Origin: Falsiroseomonas sp.
Lineage (GTDB): Bacteria; Pseudomonadota; Alphaproteobacteria; Acetobacterales; Acetobacteraceae
Direction of reading: 5' to 3'
Assembly: GCF_030695085.1 (NCBI RefSeq)
Contig: NZ_JAUYTS010000047.1
Coordinates: 1-64,000 of the forward strand
Length of the DNA: 64,000 nt
In this document: positions 8,516-16,925 of the stretch, piece after piece
Layout: every line of letters begins with the position of its first letter
Numbering within the stretch: position 1 is the stretch's first letter
Translations under genes and position numbers: made by a program
Notes under the pieces: model-generated
Seen by the model: only the letters and a program-made list of their open reading frames with translations
Database searches by the model: none
Told to the model about the DNA's origin: nothing

Positions 8516-9277
8516 TCACGGTGCGGTGACCCGGGCTGCAACCGGGGCGGTAACCGGGGCAGTAGCCGGGGCCGTGACCGGGGCGATGCCGGCCAGGAAG
8601 CCGGCCACCACCGCCGCCGGCACCAACCGGGTTCGCGGCAGCGCCGGCTGGCCAGCCGCGGGCTCGTCCCGATGGCTGACCAGCCCGGCCAGGCAGCCCG
8701 ATTCCGCCTCGAACACCGCGCCGCCGGATTCGCCCTGCGCCAGGGTCTCGGGGATTTCGAGATAGGCGCCGAAGCGCGGATCAGCCTCCGCCACCAGACC
8801 CAGCAGCCGGGTGCGCTGCGCCCGGCGCGGCGTCACCAGCAGGGCCGGCGTGCCCGCCACCGGCGGCGCGGCGCAGAGCGTGGCGGTGCCGAGACTGGGC
8901 AAGGGCCGCAGCGGCACCACCAGCGCCACATCCTGCCCGCCCAGATACCGCTGGCCGATGCCGGGCTCGATGCGGTCCTGCCCGGTGCCCAGCAGCCGCG
9001 CCGGGGCCGGGCTGCCGGCCACCGACAGCACCAGCGGCGCAGCGCCCGCCGGGCAGCCCCCGCGCAGACGCTGGGCGGAGCCATCCACCACATGCGCCGC
9101 CGTCACGAAGCGGCCCTGGCCGAGATGGATCGCCGCCCCCGTCGCCCGGCAGCGCGCCGGCTCGCCGGAGGAAAGCTGCACGACGGCGGTGGCCGCGCGC
9201 AGCGCCGGGTCCGGCGCGCGCGCCGGCGGCGCGGCGCAGCCGGCCAATGCCAGCGCCAGCAGCAGCCAGGGTTTCAG
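8516..9277 (-). CDS. trypsin-like serine protease, predicted lipoprotein
   Basis: A trypsin-fold protease with the triad visible: His in FVTAAHVVD, Asp in GGQDVALVVPL and Ser in GESGGAVF. Starting at the TTG at 9247 would begin inside the export signal. Extending upstream in frame to the CTG at 9277 yields MKPWLLLALALAGC, a signal peptide with a perfect lipobox. That CTG overlaps the upstream oxidase stop as CTGA, with AAGG nine bases before it, so I prefer it (253 residues) although CTG starts are rare. The C-terminus is an odd VTAP-type tail encoded by five 12-bp repeats (8526-8585). Likely anchored in a periplasm-facing membrane; substrate unknown. Confidence 0.75.
   Translation of the reverse strand: MKPWLLLALALAGCAAPPARAPDPALRAATAVVQLSSGEPARCRATGAAIHLGQGRFVTAAHVVDGSAQRLRGGCPAGAAPLVLSVAGSPAPARLLGTGQDRIEPGIGQRYLGGQDVALVVPLRPLPSLGTATLCAAPPVAGTPALLVTPRRAQRTRLLGLVAEADPRFGAYLEIPETLAQGESGGAVFEAESGCLAGLVSHRDEPAAGQPALPRTRLVPAAVVAGFLAGIAPVTAPATAPVTAPVAARVTAP
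8526..8585. repeat. five 12-bp tandem repeats encoding a VTAP tail
   Basis: Five consecutive imperfect 12-mers on the plus strand (for example GTAACCGGGGCA, GTAGCCGGGGCC, GTGACCGGGGCG) at the 3' end of the protease gene. Each adds four residues of an Ala/Thr/Pro/Val tail without disturbing the frame, so copy number could vary by slippage. Confidence 0.85.
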
Positions 9278-10725
9278 GGGAAGACCTTGCCCGGATTCAT
9301 CAGGCCCCAGGGGTCGAGCGCGGCCTTGATGCGGCGCATCGTGTCGAGCTCAGCCCCGCCGCGCCAGGCGGGCATCATATCCGTCTTCAGCCGGCCGATG
9401 CCGTGTTCGGCGCTGAACGACCCGTCCATCTCGCGCACGATCTCGTTCACGCAATCCATGATGTCGTGGCTGCGCGCCAGGAAGGCGGCGGGGTCCATGC
9501 CTTCCGGCTGTTCCAGGTTCATGTGGATGTTGCCGTCGCCGATATGGCCGAAGGGCACCGGCCGGCTGCCGGGGATCAGCGCCTGAAGCGCCGCCGAGCA
9601 GCGCCGGATCATCTCCGGCACGCGGGAGACGGGGACGGAGACATCGGATTTCACCGAGGCGCCCTCGCGCTTCTGCGCCTCCGGATGTTCCTCACGGATC
9701 TTCCACAGCTTCTGGGCCTGGGCCTCCGATTCGGCCAGCACGGCGTCGAGCACCTCGCCCGCCTCCATCGCCTCGCCCAGCAGCGACTCGGCCATGTCGC
9801 GCAGCCCGGCATCGGGGCGGGGGGAGGCGAGGTCCACCAGCACGTAGTGGTCCGCGCGGGTCTCCACCGGCAGGGTCAGCCCCTCGATATGCTTCAGACA
9901 AAAATCGACGCCGGCGCCGGACATGTACTCGAAGGCGCGCACCGCGCTCTCGTCGCGGTCGCGGAAGCGGCGGAACAGGGCCAGCGCCGCATCCTCATCC
10001 GCCACCGCGCAGAAGGCGAGCGCGGTGTCGCGCGGGCGGGGATACATCCGCAGCACCGCGGCGGTGATGAAGCCCAGCGTGCCCTCCGCCCCCGTGAACA
10101 GATGCCGCAGCGCGTAGCCGGTATTGTCCTTGCGCAGCCGGCGGAGGCCATCCCAGATCTGCCCGTCGGGCAGCACCACCTCCAGCCCCAGCATCAATTC
10201 GCGGGCATTGCCGTAGCGCACCGTGGTGTTGCCGCCGGCATTGGTGGACAGCACGCCGCCGATTGTGGCCGTGCCCTCCGCCCCCAGGCTCAGCGGGAAC
10301 AGGCAGCCGGCATTGGTCGCGGCATCCTGCGCCAGCTTCAGCACCACCCCGGCCTCCGCCGTCATGGTCATGTCCACCGGGTCGATGGCGCGGATGCGGT
10401 TCAGCCGGGCCAGGCTGACCACCACCTGCCGCCCCGACTCATCCGGCGTGGCGCCGCCGACCATGGAGGTATTGCCACCCTGCGGCACCATCGCCGCCCC
10501 GGCCGCGGCACACAGCTTCACCGCCGCGGCGAGTTCCGCCGTATCCGCCGGGCGCACCACGCAGGGCGTGGCGCCGCGATACAGCGCCCGCCAATCGGCC
10601 AGATGCGGCGCCAGATCCTCCGGCGCCGTCAGCAGCCCGCGCGGGCCGAGCAGCTCGGCCAGCGCATGGAGCAGGCCAGCCGGTGCAAAGGGGGGCGAGG
10701 GGGGGGAGGCGGTTGTGTCGGGCAT
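9274..10725 (-). CDS. FAD-binding oxidase, D-2-hydroxyacid dehydrogenase type
   Basis: 483-residue flavoprotein of the GlcD/D-lactate/D-2-hydroxyglutarate dehydrogenase family. The FAD-binding type-4 domain (about residues 45-230) contains VPQGGNTSMVGGA and LGAEGTATIGGVLSTNAGG. The C-terminal FAD-oxidase domain has the metal/substrate motif FGHIGDGNIHMN and ends FSAEHGIGRLK ... LMNPGKVFP. It probably oxidises a D-2-hydroxyacid and passes electrons onward; the exact substrate is not determinable here. Its stop overlaps the start of the lipoprotein protease gene. Confidence 0.87.
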   Translation of the reverse strand: MPDTTASPPSPPFAPAGLLHALAELLGPRGLLTAPEDLAPHLADWRALYRGATPCVVRPADTAELAAAVKLCAAAGAAMVPQGGNTSMVGGATPDESGRQVVVSLARLNRIRAIDPVDMTMTAEAGVVLKLAQDAATNAGCLFPLSLGAEGTATIGGVLSTNAGGNTTVRYGNARELMLGLEVVLPDGQIWDGLRRLRKDNTGYALRHLFTGAEGTLGFITAAVLRMYPRPRDTALAFCAVADEDAALALFRRFRDRDESAVRAFEYMSGAGVDFCLKHIEGLTLPVETRADHYVLVDLASPRPDAGLRDMAESLLGEAMEAGEVLDAVLAESEAQAQKLWKIREEHPEAQKREGASVKSDVSVPVSRVPEMIRRCSAALQALIPGSRPVPFGHIGDGNIHMNLEQPEGMDPAAFLARSHDIMDCVNEIVREMDGSFSAEHGIGRLKTDMMPAWRGGAELDTMRRIKAALDPWGLMNPGKVFP

Positions 10726-10752
10726 GGTCGGGCCTCCCTACAGGATCGGCGA

Positions 10753-11283
10753 CTAGAGGAAAACCGCGCCCAGCAGGGCGCCGGCGCCGAGCACCCAGAG
10801 CGGTGAGAATTCGGTGCGCCAGACGAACAAGGTGGAGCCGATCGTCATCACCAGCGCCGTCCAATGCACCGCCGCCGCCTGGGTCAGGATGATGCCGGAG
10901 GAGAAGATGAGGCCGACCGCGATCGGCACCAGCCCCATCTCCAGCGTCCGCAGCCAGCGCGCCCCGGCCAGGCGAGTCCGCACCCGCGCAAAGCCGAAGG
11001 CCAGCAGCCCGGCCGGGACGGTCATGGCCAGGGTGGCCACCAGCATCCCGGCGAGGCCGGCGACATGCCAGCCGATCAGCCCCACCACCAGCACATTCGG
11101 CCCCGGCGCGGCCTGCGCCAGGGCGAACAACTGGGCGAAGCGCGCATTGTCCATCCAGCCATGCACATCGACGGCGAGCCGGTTCATCTCCGGCACCACC
11201 GCGATGCCGCCGCCCACCGCGATCAGGGAGATCGCCAGGAAGCCGATGGCAAGCTGGCCGAGCACATCCTCGCCATCGCTCAT
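10753..11283 (-). CDS. chromate transporter, second half of a split ChrA pair
   Basis: 176-residue membrane protein of the short-chain CHR (chromate ion transporter) family. It contains FLAISLIAVGGGIAVVPEMNR and FALAQAAPGPNVLVVGLIGW, the repeat motifs of ChrA. The ATG at 11283 overlaps the stop of the upstream CHR gene as ATGA, so I prefer it to the ATG at 11304. Short CHR proteins usually work as pairs of unequal halves with opposite topology. It lies 27 bases before the FAD oxidase gene on the same strand. Confidence 0.85.
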   Translation of the reverse strand: MSDGEDVLGQLAIGFLAISLIAVGGGIAVVPEMNRLAVDVHGWMDNARFAQLFALAQAAPGPNVLVVGLIGWHVAGLAGMLVATLAMTVPAGLLAFGFARVRTRLAGARWLRTLEMGLVPIAVGLIFSSGIILTQAAAVHWTALVMTIGSTLFVWRTEFSPLWVLGAGALLGAVFL

Positions 11284-11840
11284 GCCCGGCCTCGCATCGT
11301 CCACCAGGCGGCGAGGATGCCGAAGGGCGCGAGGCCCAGCACGATCCAGGGCAGCGGCAGCCGCAGCACCGAACCGGCCAGCAGCGCCGCGCAGCCCACC
11401 GCCAGGATCGGCCAGGCGGGCCGCAGGTTGGTGGTGATCTTGGCCGCGGTGCCGAGGATCATCCCGGCCGCCGCCGCCGCCGTGCCGGCCAGCACCGCGC
11501 GCACCATCGGCAGGTCGCCATAGGTGTCATGCAGCATCGCGAGCCCCAGCAGCACCAGCATCGGCCCGCCGAACAACCCGACGCTCGCCGCCAGCGCCCC
11601 CGGCCCGCCGCGAAACCGTTCGCCGAGATGGATCGCCACATTCAGCGCATTCGGGCCGGGCAGCACCTGGCCGAGGCCCAGGACCTCGGCATATTCCTGC
11701 TCGGTCACCCAGCGGCGTTCCTCCACCAGCACCCGGCGCGCCCAGGCATTGACGCCTCCGAAACCGACCAGGCCGATCTTCAGATAGGTCAGGAACAGGG
11801 CGGGGACGGTGGGCCGGGGACGGCCGGTGGTATCTGACAT
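11280..11840 (-). CDS. chromate transporter, first half of a split ChrA pair
   Basis: 186-residue CHR-family membrane protein from MSDTTGRPRPTV at 11840, with LFLTYLKIGLVGFGGVNAW and EVLGLGQVLPGPNALNVAIH. The frame remains open to 12083, but that extension is Arg-rich with no family similarity. Together with the next gene it replaces a single long ChrA, exporting chromate or a related anion. Transcribed divergently from the secreted hydrolase at 12002. Confidence 0.85.
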   Translation of the reverse strand: MSDTTGRPRPTVPALFLTYLKIGLVGFGGVNAWARRVLVEERRWVTEQEYAEVLGLGQVLPGPNALNVAIHLGERFRGGPGALAASVGLFGGPMLVLLGLAMLHDTYGDLPMVRAVLAGTAAAAAGMILGTAAKITTNLRPAWPILAVGCAALLAGSVLRLPLPWIVLGLAPFGILAAWWTMRGRA

Positions 11841-12001
11841 GCCGGCAAAGGACCGCGCGCGGCGTTCCGGATCAAGTCCCGTCCACGGCATTGCAGCGCT
11901 GCGGTGCGGTGGATGCCATGGCGTCGCTTCGGCATGGGCGGGTCCGGCCCGCCATGTTTCACTGCGGCCGCCGGCGCGTGCCGGTGATCGGGGAGAGAAA
12001 C

Positions 12002-13060
12002 ATGCACAAGACCATCCTCGCCATGGCGCTCGCCGCCGTGGTGGCCGGACCGTCGCTACCCGCCGGTGCGCAGCAGGCCACAAGCAACCAGCCGCCCGTC
12101 AGCCTGCAAAGCTGGGGCAGCTTCCATGTCGGGGGGCGGGAGGTGGTGATCTCCGGCCAGCCGGTGCGGGAGGTACTGTTCACCCCCGGCGGCGTGCCCG
12201 CCCGGGTCGATCCGAACGGCACCTACCTGATGGGCGGCATGTACGCGCAATACATGATCCCGCATGTCCCCTCTGGGCCCCGCGGCCAGGTTCCGCTGCT
12301 GCTGTGGCATGGCGGCGGGCTGACGGGCGTGACCTGGGAAACCACGCCGGATGGCCGCGAGGGCTGGCAGAATTTCTTCCTGCGCCGCGGCTGGCCCACC
12401 TATGTCTCGGATGCGGTGGAGCGTGGCCGCGCCGGCTGGTCCATGATCCCGGAGCAGACCGGCGGCCAGCCCGTGCTGCTGACCGTGGACAACCCCTTCG
12501 AGCGTTTCCGCATCGGCGCCGGCCAGGGCAGCTTCCAGCGGGGCGAGGTGCTTCCGGGCAACCAGTTCCCGGCCGACCGCGACAGCTACATGAACTTCAT
12601 GCGCCAGATCGTCCCGCGCTTCACCACCACGGACGGGCTGACGCTGGAGGCCTACCTCGCCTTGCTCGACCGCGTCGGGCCCTCCGTCGTGGTCGCGCAC
12701 AGCCAGGCCGGCCTGTTCGGCTGGCGCGCGGCGCAGGAACGGCCGGACAAGGTGCGCGCTTTGGTGCTGATCGAGCCCGCCGCGATCGGCGACATCGCCA
12801 AGGTGGCCGCGCTGCGCAACATCCCGGTGCTGATGGTCTATGGCGACTACATCGCCCAGGACAGCCGCTGGCCCACCATCCGCGGCAATGGCGTGCGCTT
12901 CGCCGAGGCCGTGCGCGCGGCCGGCGGCAGCGTCGATGTGGTGGACCTGCCGGAGCGTGGCATCCAGGGCAACAGCCACATGATCATGATGGACCGCAAC
13001 AGCGACCAGGTGGCGCAGCTGGTGCAGGACTGGCTGGTCGCGAAGGGGCTGCATCGGTAA
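12002..13060 (+). CDS. secreted alpha/beta hydrolase (esterase-like)
   Basis: 352 residues from the ATG at 12002, preceded by GGGGAGAGAAAC. A Sec signal peptide (HKTILAMALAAVVAGPSLPAGAQQ) leads into an alpha/beta-hydrolase fold: HGGG oxyanion-type motif in LLLWHGGGLTG and the nucleophile elbow in VVAHSQAGLFG. Asp in the LMVYGDYIAQD region and His in IQGNSHMIMMDRN are plausible triad members. Substrate unknown. The long open frame upstream to 11891 has no export signal and was trimmed. Confidence 0.82.
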   Translation: MHKTILAMALAAVVAGPSLPAGAQQATSNQPPVSLQSWGSFHVGGREVVISGQPVREVLFTPGGVPARVDPNGTYLMGGMYAQYMIPHVPSGPRGQVPLLLWHGGGLTGVTWETTPDGREGWQNFFLRRGWPTYVSDAVERGRAGWSMIPEQTGGQPVLLTVDNPFERFRIGAGQGSFQRGEVLPGNQFPADRDSYMNFMRQIVPRFTTTDGLTLEAYLALLDRVGPSVVVAHSQAGLFGWRAAQERPDKVRALVLIEPAAIGDIAKVAALRNIPVLMVYGDYIAQDSRWPTIRGNGVRFAEAVRAAGGSVDVVDLPERGIQGNSHMIMMDRNSDQVAQLVQDWLVAKGLHR

Positions 13061-13099
13061 CGGCACGCCGCTTGATCCGCCCTGCCGCCCCGCCGGCAT

Positions 13100-13111
13100 C
13101 CCGCCGGCGGG
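13100..13111. promoter_or_regulatory. GC palindrome ahead of the 128-residue gene
   Basis: CCCGCCGGCGGG is a perfect 12-bp palindrome a few bases before the GAGGAGG ribosome site of the next gene. It could form part of a stem ending the hydrolase transcript or structure the leader of the next gene. No function is demonstrated. Confidence 0.3.
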
Positions 13112-13125
13112 TGCGAGGAGGCTCC

Positions 13126-13512
13126 ATGATGGAGATTTCAGGCTCGGGCGGCGCTGGCAACGCCGCCCTGCTGCATCAATGGCGGGAAAGGCTGTTCGCC
13201 CGCACGGAAAAGGAGGCCAGCGACAATCTGACACGCGAGGCAGACTCTGCCGCGCCCCCGGCAGACACCGCCGTGGCGCCGGCAAATCCTGCCGAGGCGC
13301 CTGCGACAGGCCCAGGCGATCCCGAAGCCGGGCCCGAAGCCCCGCCAGGCCAGACCCGTTCACTGAGCGACCAGATGCTCGGCGTGCTGTTCGGCGCGCA
13401 GGGGGCGGGTGGCGGCGAGACGGAGGTGGCGGCCCGCCTGGCCGCCATGCTCGAACGCGCGCTGAAGGCCTACCAGCCGGACCAGGCCACATCGCGCCCC
13501 GGTAGCGCCTGA
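13126..13512 (+). CDS. hypothetical protein, 128 residues, disordered middle
   Basis: Not recognised. The ATG at 13126 has an excellent GAGGAGG site seven bases upstream, which is why I accept it. The N-terminus (NAALLHQWRERLFARTEKEA) and the C-terminus (LSDQMLGVLFGAQGAG ... VAARLAAMLERALKAY) look helical and amphipathic. They flank about 50 residues of Ala/Pro/Glu/Gly. No signal peptide or membrane segment. The helix-linker-helix plan suggests an adaptor or regulator, but that is a guess. Confidence 0.65.
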   Translation: MMEISGSGGAGNAALLHQWRERLFARTEKEASDNLTREADSAAPPADTAVAPANPAEAPATGPGDPEAGPEAPPGQTRSLSDQMLGVLFGAQGAGGGETEVAARLAAMLERALKAYQPDQATSRPGSA

Positions 13513-13521
13513 CCTTCGTCC

Positions 13522-13568
13522 ACCCGGCCTGCCGGGTTGGCGACAGCCCTTCGCCCCCAAAACGGGGG
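13522..13568. terminator. paired hairpins between convergent genes
   Basis: Two stem-loops fill the gap between the stops at 13512 and 13588. ACCCGG-CCTG-CCGGGT occupies 13522-13537, and CCCCC-AAAAC-GGGGG occupies 13554-13568. Either could act as a bidirectional terminator, though neither has a true T-run. Confidence 0.5.
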
Positions 13569-13587
13569 AGGGGCCATGCAGCGTGCT

Positions 13588-14559
13588 TCACCCCCGCGGT
13601 GCGGCGGCCCGCGCCAGACGGTCGGCAATCGCCTCCCCCAGCCCCTCCGCAGGCACGGCCATGGCGGCGATGCCGCGCAGCCCCAGCCGCTGCCCCTCCG
13701 CATCCAGCCAGCGCAGCCCGGCGAACAGCCGCGCAGCCGCCTCTGCCACATCGCCACCGGGCGAGAGATTCCACAGCGCCCCGGCGCCGGGCAGCGGGCG
13801 CGGCCCGAAGGCCAGCAGCGCCTCGCTTGCCTCCACTGCCGTCGCATCCAGTCGCAGCGGCAAGGCGGGCGCGTAGTGGGACAGCAGCATCCCCGGGCTG
13901 CGCAGGCTGCGCGTGGCATCCGCCGCCGCCAGGGGCAGGGGCCGCCCGATCCGGCCGATCACCGCCTCGATCGCCGCCGCCGGCACGCCGCCAGGCCGCA
14001 GCATCACCGCACCCGGCCCGGTCAAATCGAGCACCGTGCTCTCCACCCCCACCGCGCAGTCACCGCCCTCCAGTACCGCGGCGATGCGCCCGGCAAGCCC
14101 GGCCAGCACATGTGCGGAGGTGGTCGGGCTGACCTGGCCGGAGCGGTTGGCCGATGGGCCCGCGATCGGCCGCCCGGCGGCGCGCAGCATCGCTAGGGTC
14201 GTGGGATGCGCCGGCACCCGCACCGCCAGCGTATCCAGCCCGGCGCCGGCCAGCAGATCCACCCGGCAACTGGGCCGGCGCGGCAGCACCAGGGTCAGCG
14301 GGCCGGGCCAGAAGGCGGCGGCCAGCGCCCGGGCGCGGTCATCCGCCACCACCTCGGCGAAGGCGGATTCGGCATCGGCGAAATGGCAGATCAACGGGTT
14401 GAAATGCGGCCGGCCCTTGGCCTCGAACACCGCAGCGACGGCGCGGCCATTCCAGGCATCGGCGCCCAGGCCGTAGACCGTCTCGCTCGGGAAGGCGACC
14501 AGCGCGCCGTCGCGCAGCAGCGCCGCGGCCTCGGCCGGGTCGGCCAGCAGGCGGGTCAT
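13588..14559 (-). CDS. sua5: L-threonylcarbamoyladenylate synthase (Sua5 type)
   Basis: Makes threonylcarbamoyl-AMP from Thr, bicarbonate and ATP, the first step of t6A37 formation on ANN-decoding tRNAs. From the ATG at 14559 it is 323 residues. The YrdC domain opens with GALVAFPSETVYGLGADAW and has KGRPHFNPLICH, PGPLTLVLPR and GPSANRSGQVSPTT. A Sua5 C-terminal domain follows (LLSHYAPALPLRL). That length makes it Sua5 rather than the short TsaC form. Its start overlaps the cysQ stop as ATGA. Confidence 0.92.
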   Translation of the reverse strand: MTRLLADPAEAAALLRDGALVAFPSETVYGLGADAWNGRAVAAVFEAKGRPHFNPLICHFADAESAFAEVVADDRARALAAAFWPGPLTLVLPRRPSCRVDLLAGAGLDTLAVRVPAHPTTLAMLRAAGRPIAGPSANRSGQVSPTTSAHVLAGLAGRIAAVLEGGDCAVGVESTVLDLTGPGAVMLRPGGVPAAAIEAVIGRIGRPLPLAAADATRSLRSPGMLLSHYAPALPLRLDATAVEASEALLAFGPRPLPGAGALWNLSPGGDVAEAAARLFAGLRWLDAEGQRLGLRGIAAMAVPAEGLGEAIADRLARAAAPRG

Positions 14560-15314
14560 GCGCGCCCCTCGGCGAGGAAGCCCGGATTGCGCCAGCCCGG
14601 CTTGCCGTAGCGCAGCACCGCGCCGTCCCATCCGGCCATGCGGCCCCCGGCGGCCAGCAGCACCGCCTCCGGCGCCGCCGTGTCCCATTCCATGGTCGGG
14701 CCACGGCGCGGATAGAGATCCGCCGCCCCTTCCGCTAGCCGCACCAGCTTGGCGGCGGACCCCATGGGAACCAGCCGCGCGCCGCGTTCGCGCACGAAGG
14801 CGATGATGCGCGGATCACGTTCATGGTCCCGGCTGGCCACCGCGATGCCGCCGCTGGCGGGCACCGGCCGCACCGCGATGGGCCGCCGGCCGGCCGCATC
14901 CAGCTTCCAGGCGCCGCGCCCGACAATGCCCGAGAACACTTCCCCGAAGGCCGGCAGGGCCACGGCGCCGAGCACCGGCCGGCCCTGGTCCACCAGCCCG
15001 ATATTCACCGCGAAGGTATCGAGGTTCGCGGCGAAGTCGCGCGTGCCATCCAGCGGGTCCACCAGCCAGAAGCGCCCCTCCGGCACCGCCAGCGCGCTGG
15101 CCTCATGCGCTTCCTCCGCCACCACCGGAATGCCCGGCGCCGCGTCCCGCAGCCCTTCGACGATCAGCGCCTCCGCGATCCGGTCGGCGGCGGTGACGGG
15201 GGAATGGTCGCGCTTGCGTTCCACCACGAAGCCGGCCGCGCGCACCGCGGTGATCGCCGCCGCCGCCGCCCCGGCCAGGCGCACCGCGAGTGCCAGCAGG
15301 TCATCTTCATCCAT
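14556..15314 (-). CDS. cysQ: 3'(2'),5'-bisphosphate nucleotidase CysQ
   Basis: Inositol-monophosphatase-fold enzyme expected to hydrolyse PAP, the by-product of sulfate activation. From the ATG at 15314 it has 252 residues. Metal-site motifs are all present: HSPVTAADRIAE, VAEEAHEAS, FWLVDPLDGTRDF and MEWDTAAPEAVLLAAGG. Another phosphatase of the same fold cannot be excluded. Coupled to sua5 by a 4-base overlap; divergent from pepA across about 100 bases. Confidence 0.87.
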   Translation of the reverse strand: MDEDDLLALAVRLAGAAAAAITAVRAAGFVVERKRDHSPVTAADRIAEALIVEGLRDAAPGIPVVAEEAHEASALAVPEGRFWLVDPLDGTRDFAANLDTFAVNIGLVDQGRPVLGAVALPAFGEVFSGIVGRGAWKLDAAGRRPIAVRPVPASGGIAVASRDHERDPRIIAFVRERGARLVPMGSAAKLVRLAEGAADLYPRRGPTMEWDTAAPEAVLLAAGGRMAGWDGAVLRYGKPGWRNPGFLAEGRA

Positions 15315-15415
15315 GCCACCGGGATTACCCTCCGCCCGGCCGCCGCGCGAGTGGTGCTGTCGCCGTGACAATGGGATGCTAGGCTGGAACTGAAAAAACA
15401 GCGGAACGGAACCCC

Positions 15416-16912
15416 ATGCCCGATATCGCCTTCGCGAAGCCCGCACTGCCGCGCTCCGGCACCCTGGTCCTGCCGCTTCACGAAGCCGATACCCCGCCAA
15501 TCGCTTGGACCGGCCTTGCGGCGGAGGCCGATGCCGCGGCCGGCGGCGCCCTGTCCCGCGCGCTGGAGGCCGCGGGCTTCAAGGGCCGCAAGGGCCAGTC
15601 CACCACGCTCTGGATGCCCGGCGGCGGGCTGGCCAAGGTGGTCGCCATCGGCCTCGGCAAGGCCGCCGACCTCACCCCGCACGCCGCCGAGGCCGCCGGC
15701 GGCGCCATGATTCCGGCGCTGGCCAAGGACCGGGAAGCCACCATCGCCGCCGATGCGCTGCCGCCCGCCATCGCCGCCTCGCTCGCCATGGGCGCCCTGC
15801 TGCGCGCCTGGCGCTTCGATCGCTACCGGACCAAGGAGAAGGAGGAGGACAAGCCGAAGCTCGAACGCCTTGCCTTCGCCACCGCCGATACCACCGCCGC
15901 CAAGCAGGCCTTCGCGCCGCTGCGCGCCGTGGCCGATGGCGTGTTCCTGACCCGCGAGCTGGTCAGCGAGCCGCCCAACGTGCTGCACCCCGTCGAATTC
16001 GCCGATCGCTGCAAGGCGCTGGAGAAGCTGGGGGTGGAGGTCGAGATCCTCGGCCCGAAGGAGATGAAGCGCCTCGGCTTCGGCGCGCTGCTCGGCGTTT
16101 CCATGGGCAGCGCGGTCGAACCCCGCATGGTGGTGATGCAGTGGAAGGGCGCGCCGAAGGCTCGCCGCGGCAAGCCCTTCGCCTTCATCGGCAAGGGCGT
16201 CACCTTCGACACCGGCGGCATCTCCATCAAGCCCGCCGGCGGGATGGAGGACATGAAGTGGGATATGGCCGGCGCCGGCACCGTGGTCGGGCTGATGGCC
16301 GCACTTGCCGGCCGCAAGGCGAAGGCCGATGTGGTCGGCATCGTCGGCCTGGTGGAGAACATGCCGTCGGGCACCGCGCAGCGCCCGGGCGATGTGGTGA
16401 AATCCTATTCCGGCCAGACCATCGAGGTGATCAACACCGACGCCGAGGGCCGCCTCGTCCTCGCCGATCTGCTCTGGTACTGCCAGGAACGCTTCGCGCC
16501 GCGCTGCATGATCGATTTGGCGACGCTGACCGGGGCAATCATCGTGGCACTCGGCCATGAACATGCCGGGCTGTTCGCCAATGACGACGACCTGGCGCAG
16601 CGTATCCTGGCGGCGGCGAAGCTGACCGGGGAGGGTGCCTGGCGCATGCCGCTGGGCGAGGCGTATGACAAGGCGCTGCGCTCCGAGATCGCGGATATGA
16701 AGAATGTCGGCGGGCGTCCGGGCGGGGCGGTGACGGCGGCGCAGTTCATCCAGCGCTTCGTCAACACCAAGGATGGCCCGATGCCCTGGGCGCATCTGGA
16801 CATCGCCGGCACCGCCTGGACCAGCAAGGACCACCCCACCATCCCGAAGGGCGCCACCGCCTATGGCGTGCGGCTGCTGGACCGGCTGGTGGCGGATTGG
16901 GACGAGGCTTGA
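15416..16912 (+). CDS. pepA: leucyl aminopeptidase (M17)
   Basis: Cytosolic di-metal aminopeptidase of 498 residues. The catalytic domain is complete: VTFDTGGISIKPAGGMEDMK with the metal-binding Lys and Asp, MAGAGTVVG, and the hallmark NTDAEGRLVLADLLWY. The non-catalytic N-terminal domain is present. It is the first gene of pepA - second M17 gene - holC, with 13 bases before the paralogue. Confidence 0.94.
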   Translation: MPDIAFAKPALPRSGTLVLPLHEADTPPIAWTGLAAEADAAAGGALSRALEAAGFKGRKGQSTTLWMPGGGLAKVVAIGLGKAADLTPHAAEAAGGAMIPALAKDREATIAADALPPAIAASLAMGALLRAWRFDRYRTKEKEEDKPKLERLAFATADTTAAKQAFAPLRAVADGVFLTRELVSEPPNVLHPVEFADRCKALEKLGVEVEILGPKEMKRLGFGALLGVSMGSAVEPRMVVMQWKGAPKARRGKPFAFIGKGVTFDTGGISIKPAGGMEDMKWDMAGAGTVVGLMAALAGRKAKADVVGIVGLVENMPSGTAQRPGDVVKSYSGQTIEVINTDAEGRLVLADLLWYCQERFAPRCMIDLATLTGAIIVALGHEHAGLFANDDDLAQRILAAAKLTGEGAWRMPLGEAYDKALRSEIADMKNVGGRPGGAVTAAQFIQRFVNTKDGPMPWAHLDIAGTAWTSKDHPTIPKGATAYGVRLLDRLVADWDEA

Positions 16913-16925
16913 TCCCCGCCATCCC

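Noticed and set aside
11841-12083. N-terminal extension of the first chromate transporter gene
   Set aside because: Arg/Pro-rich and overlapping the divergent hydrolase gene; the family start is at 11840.
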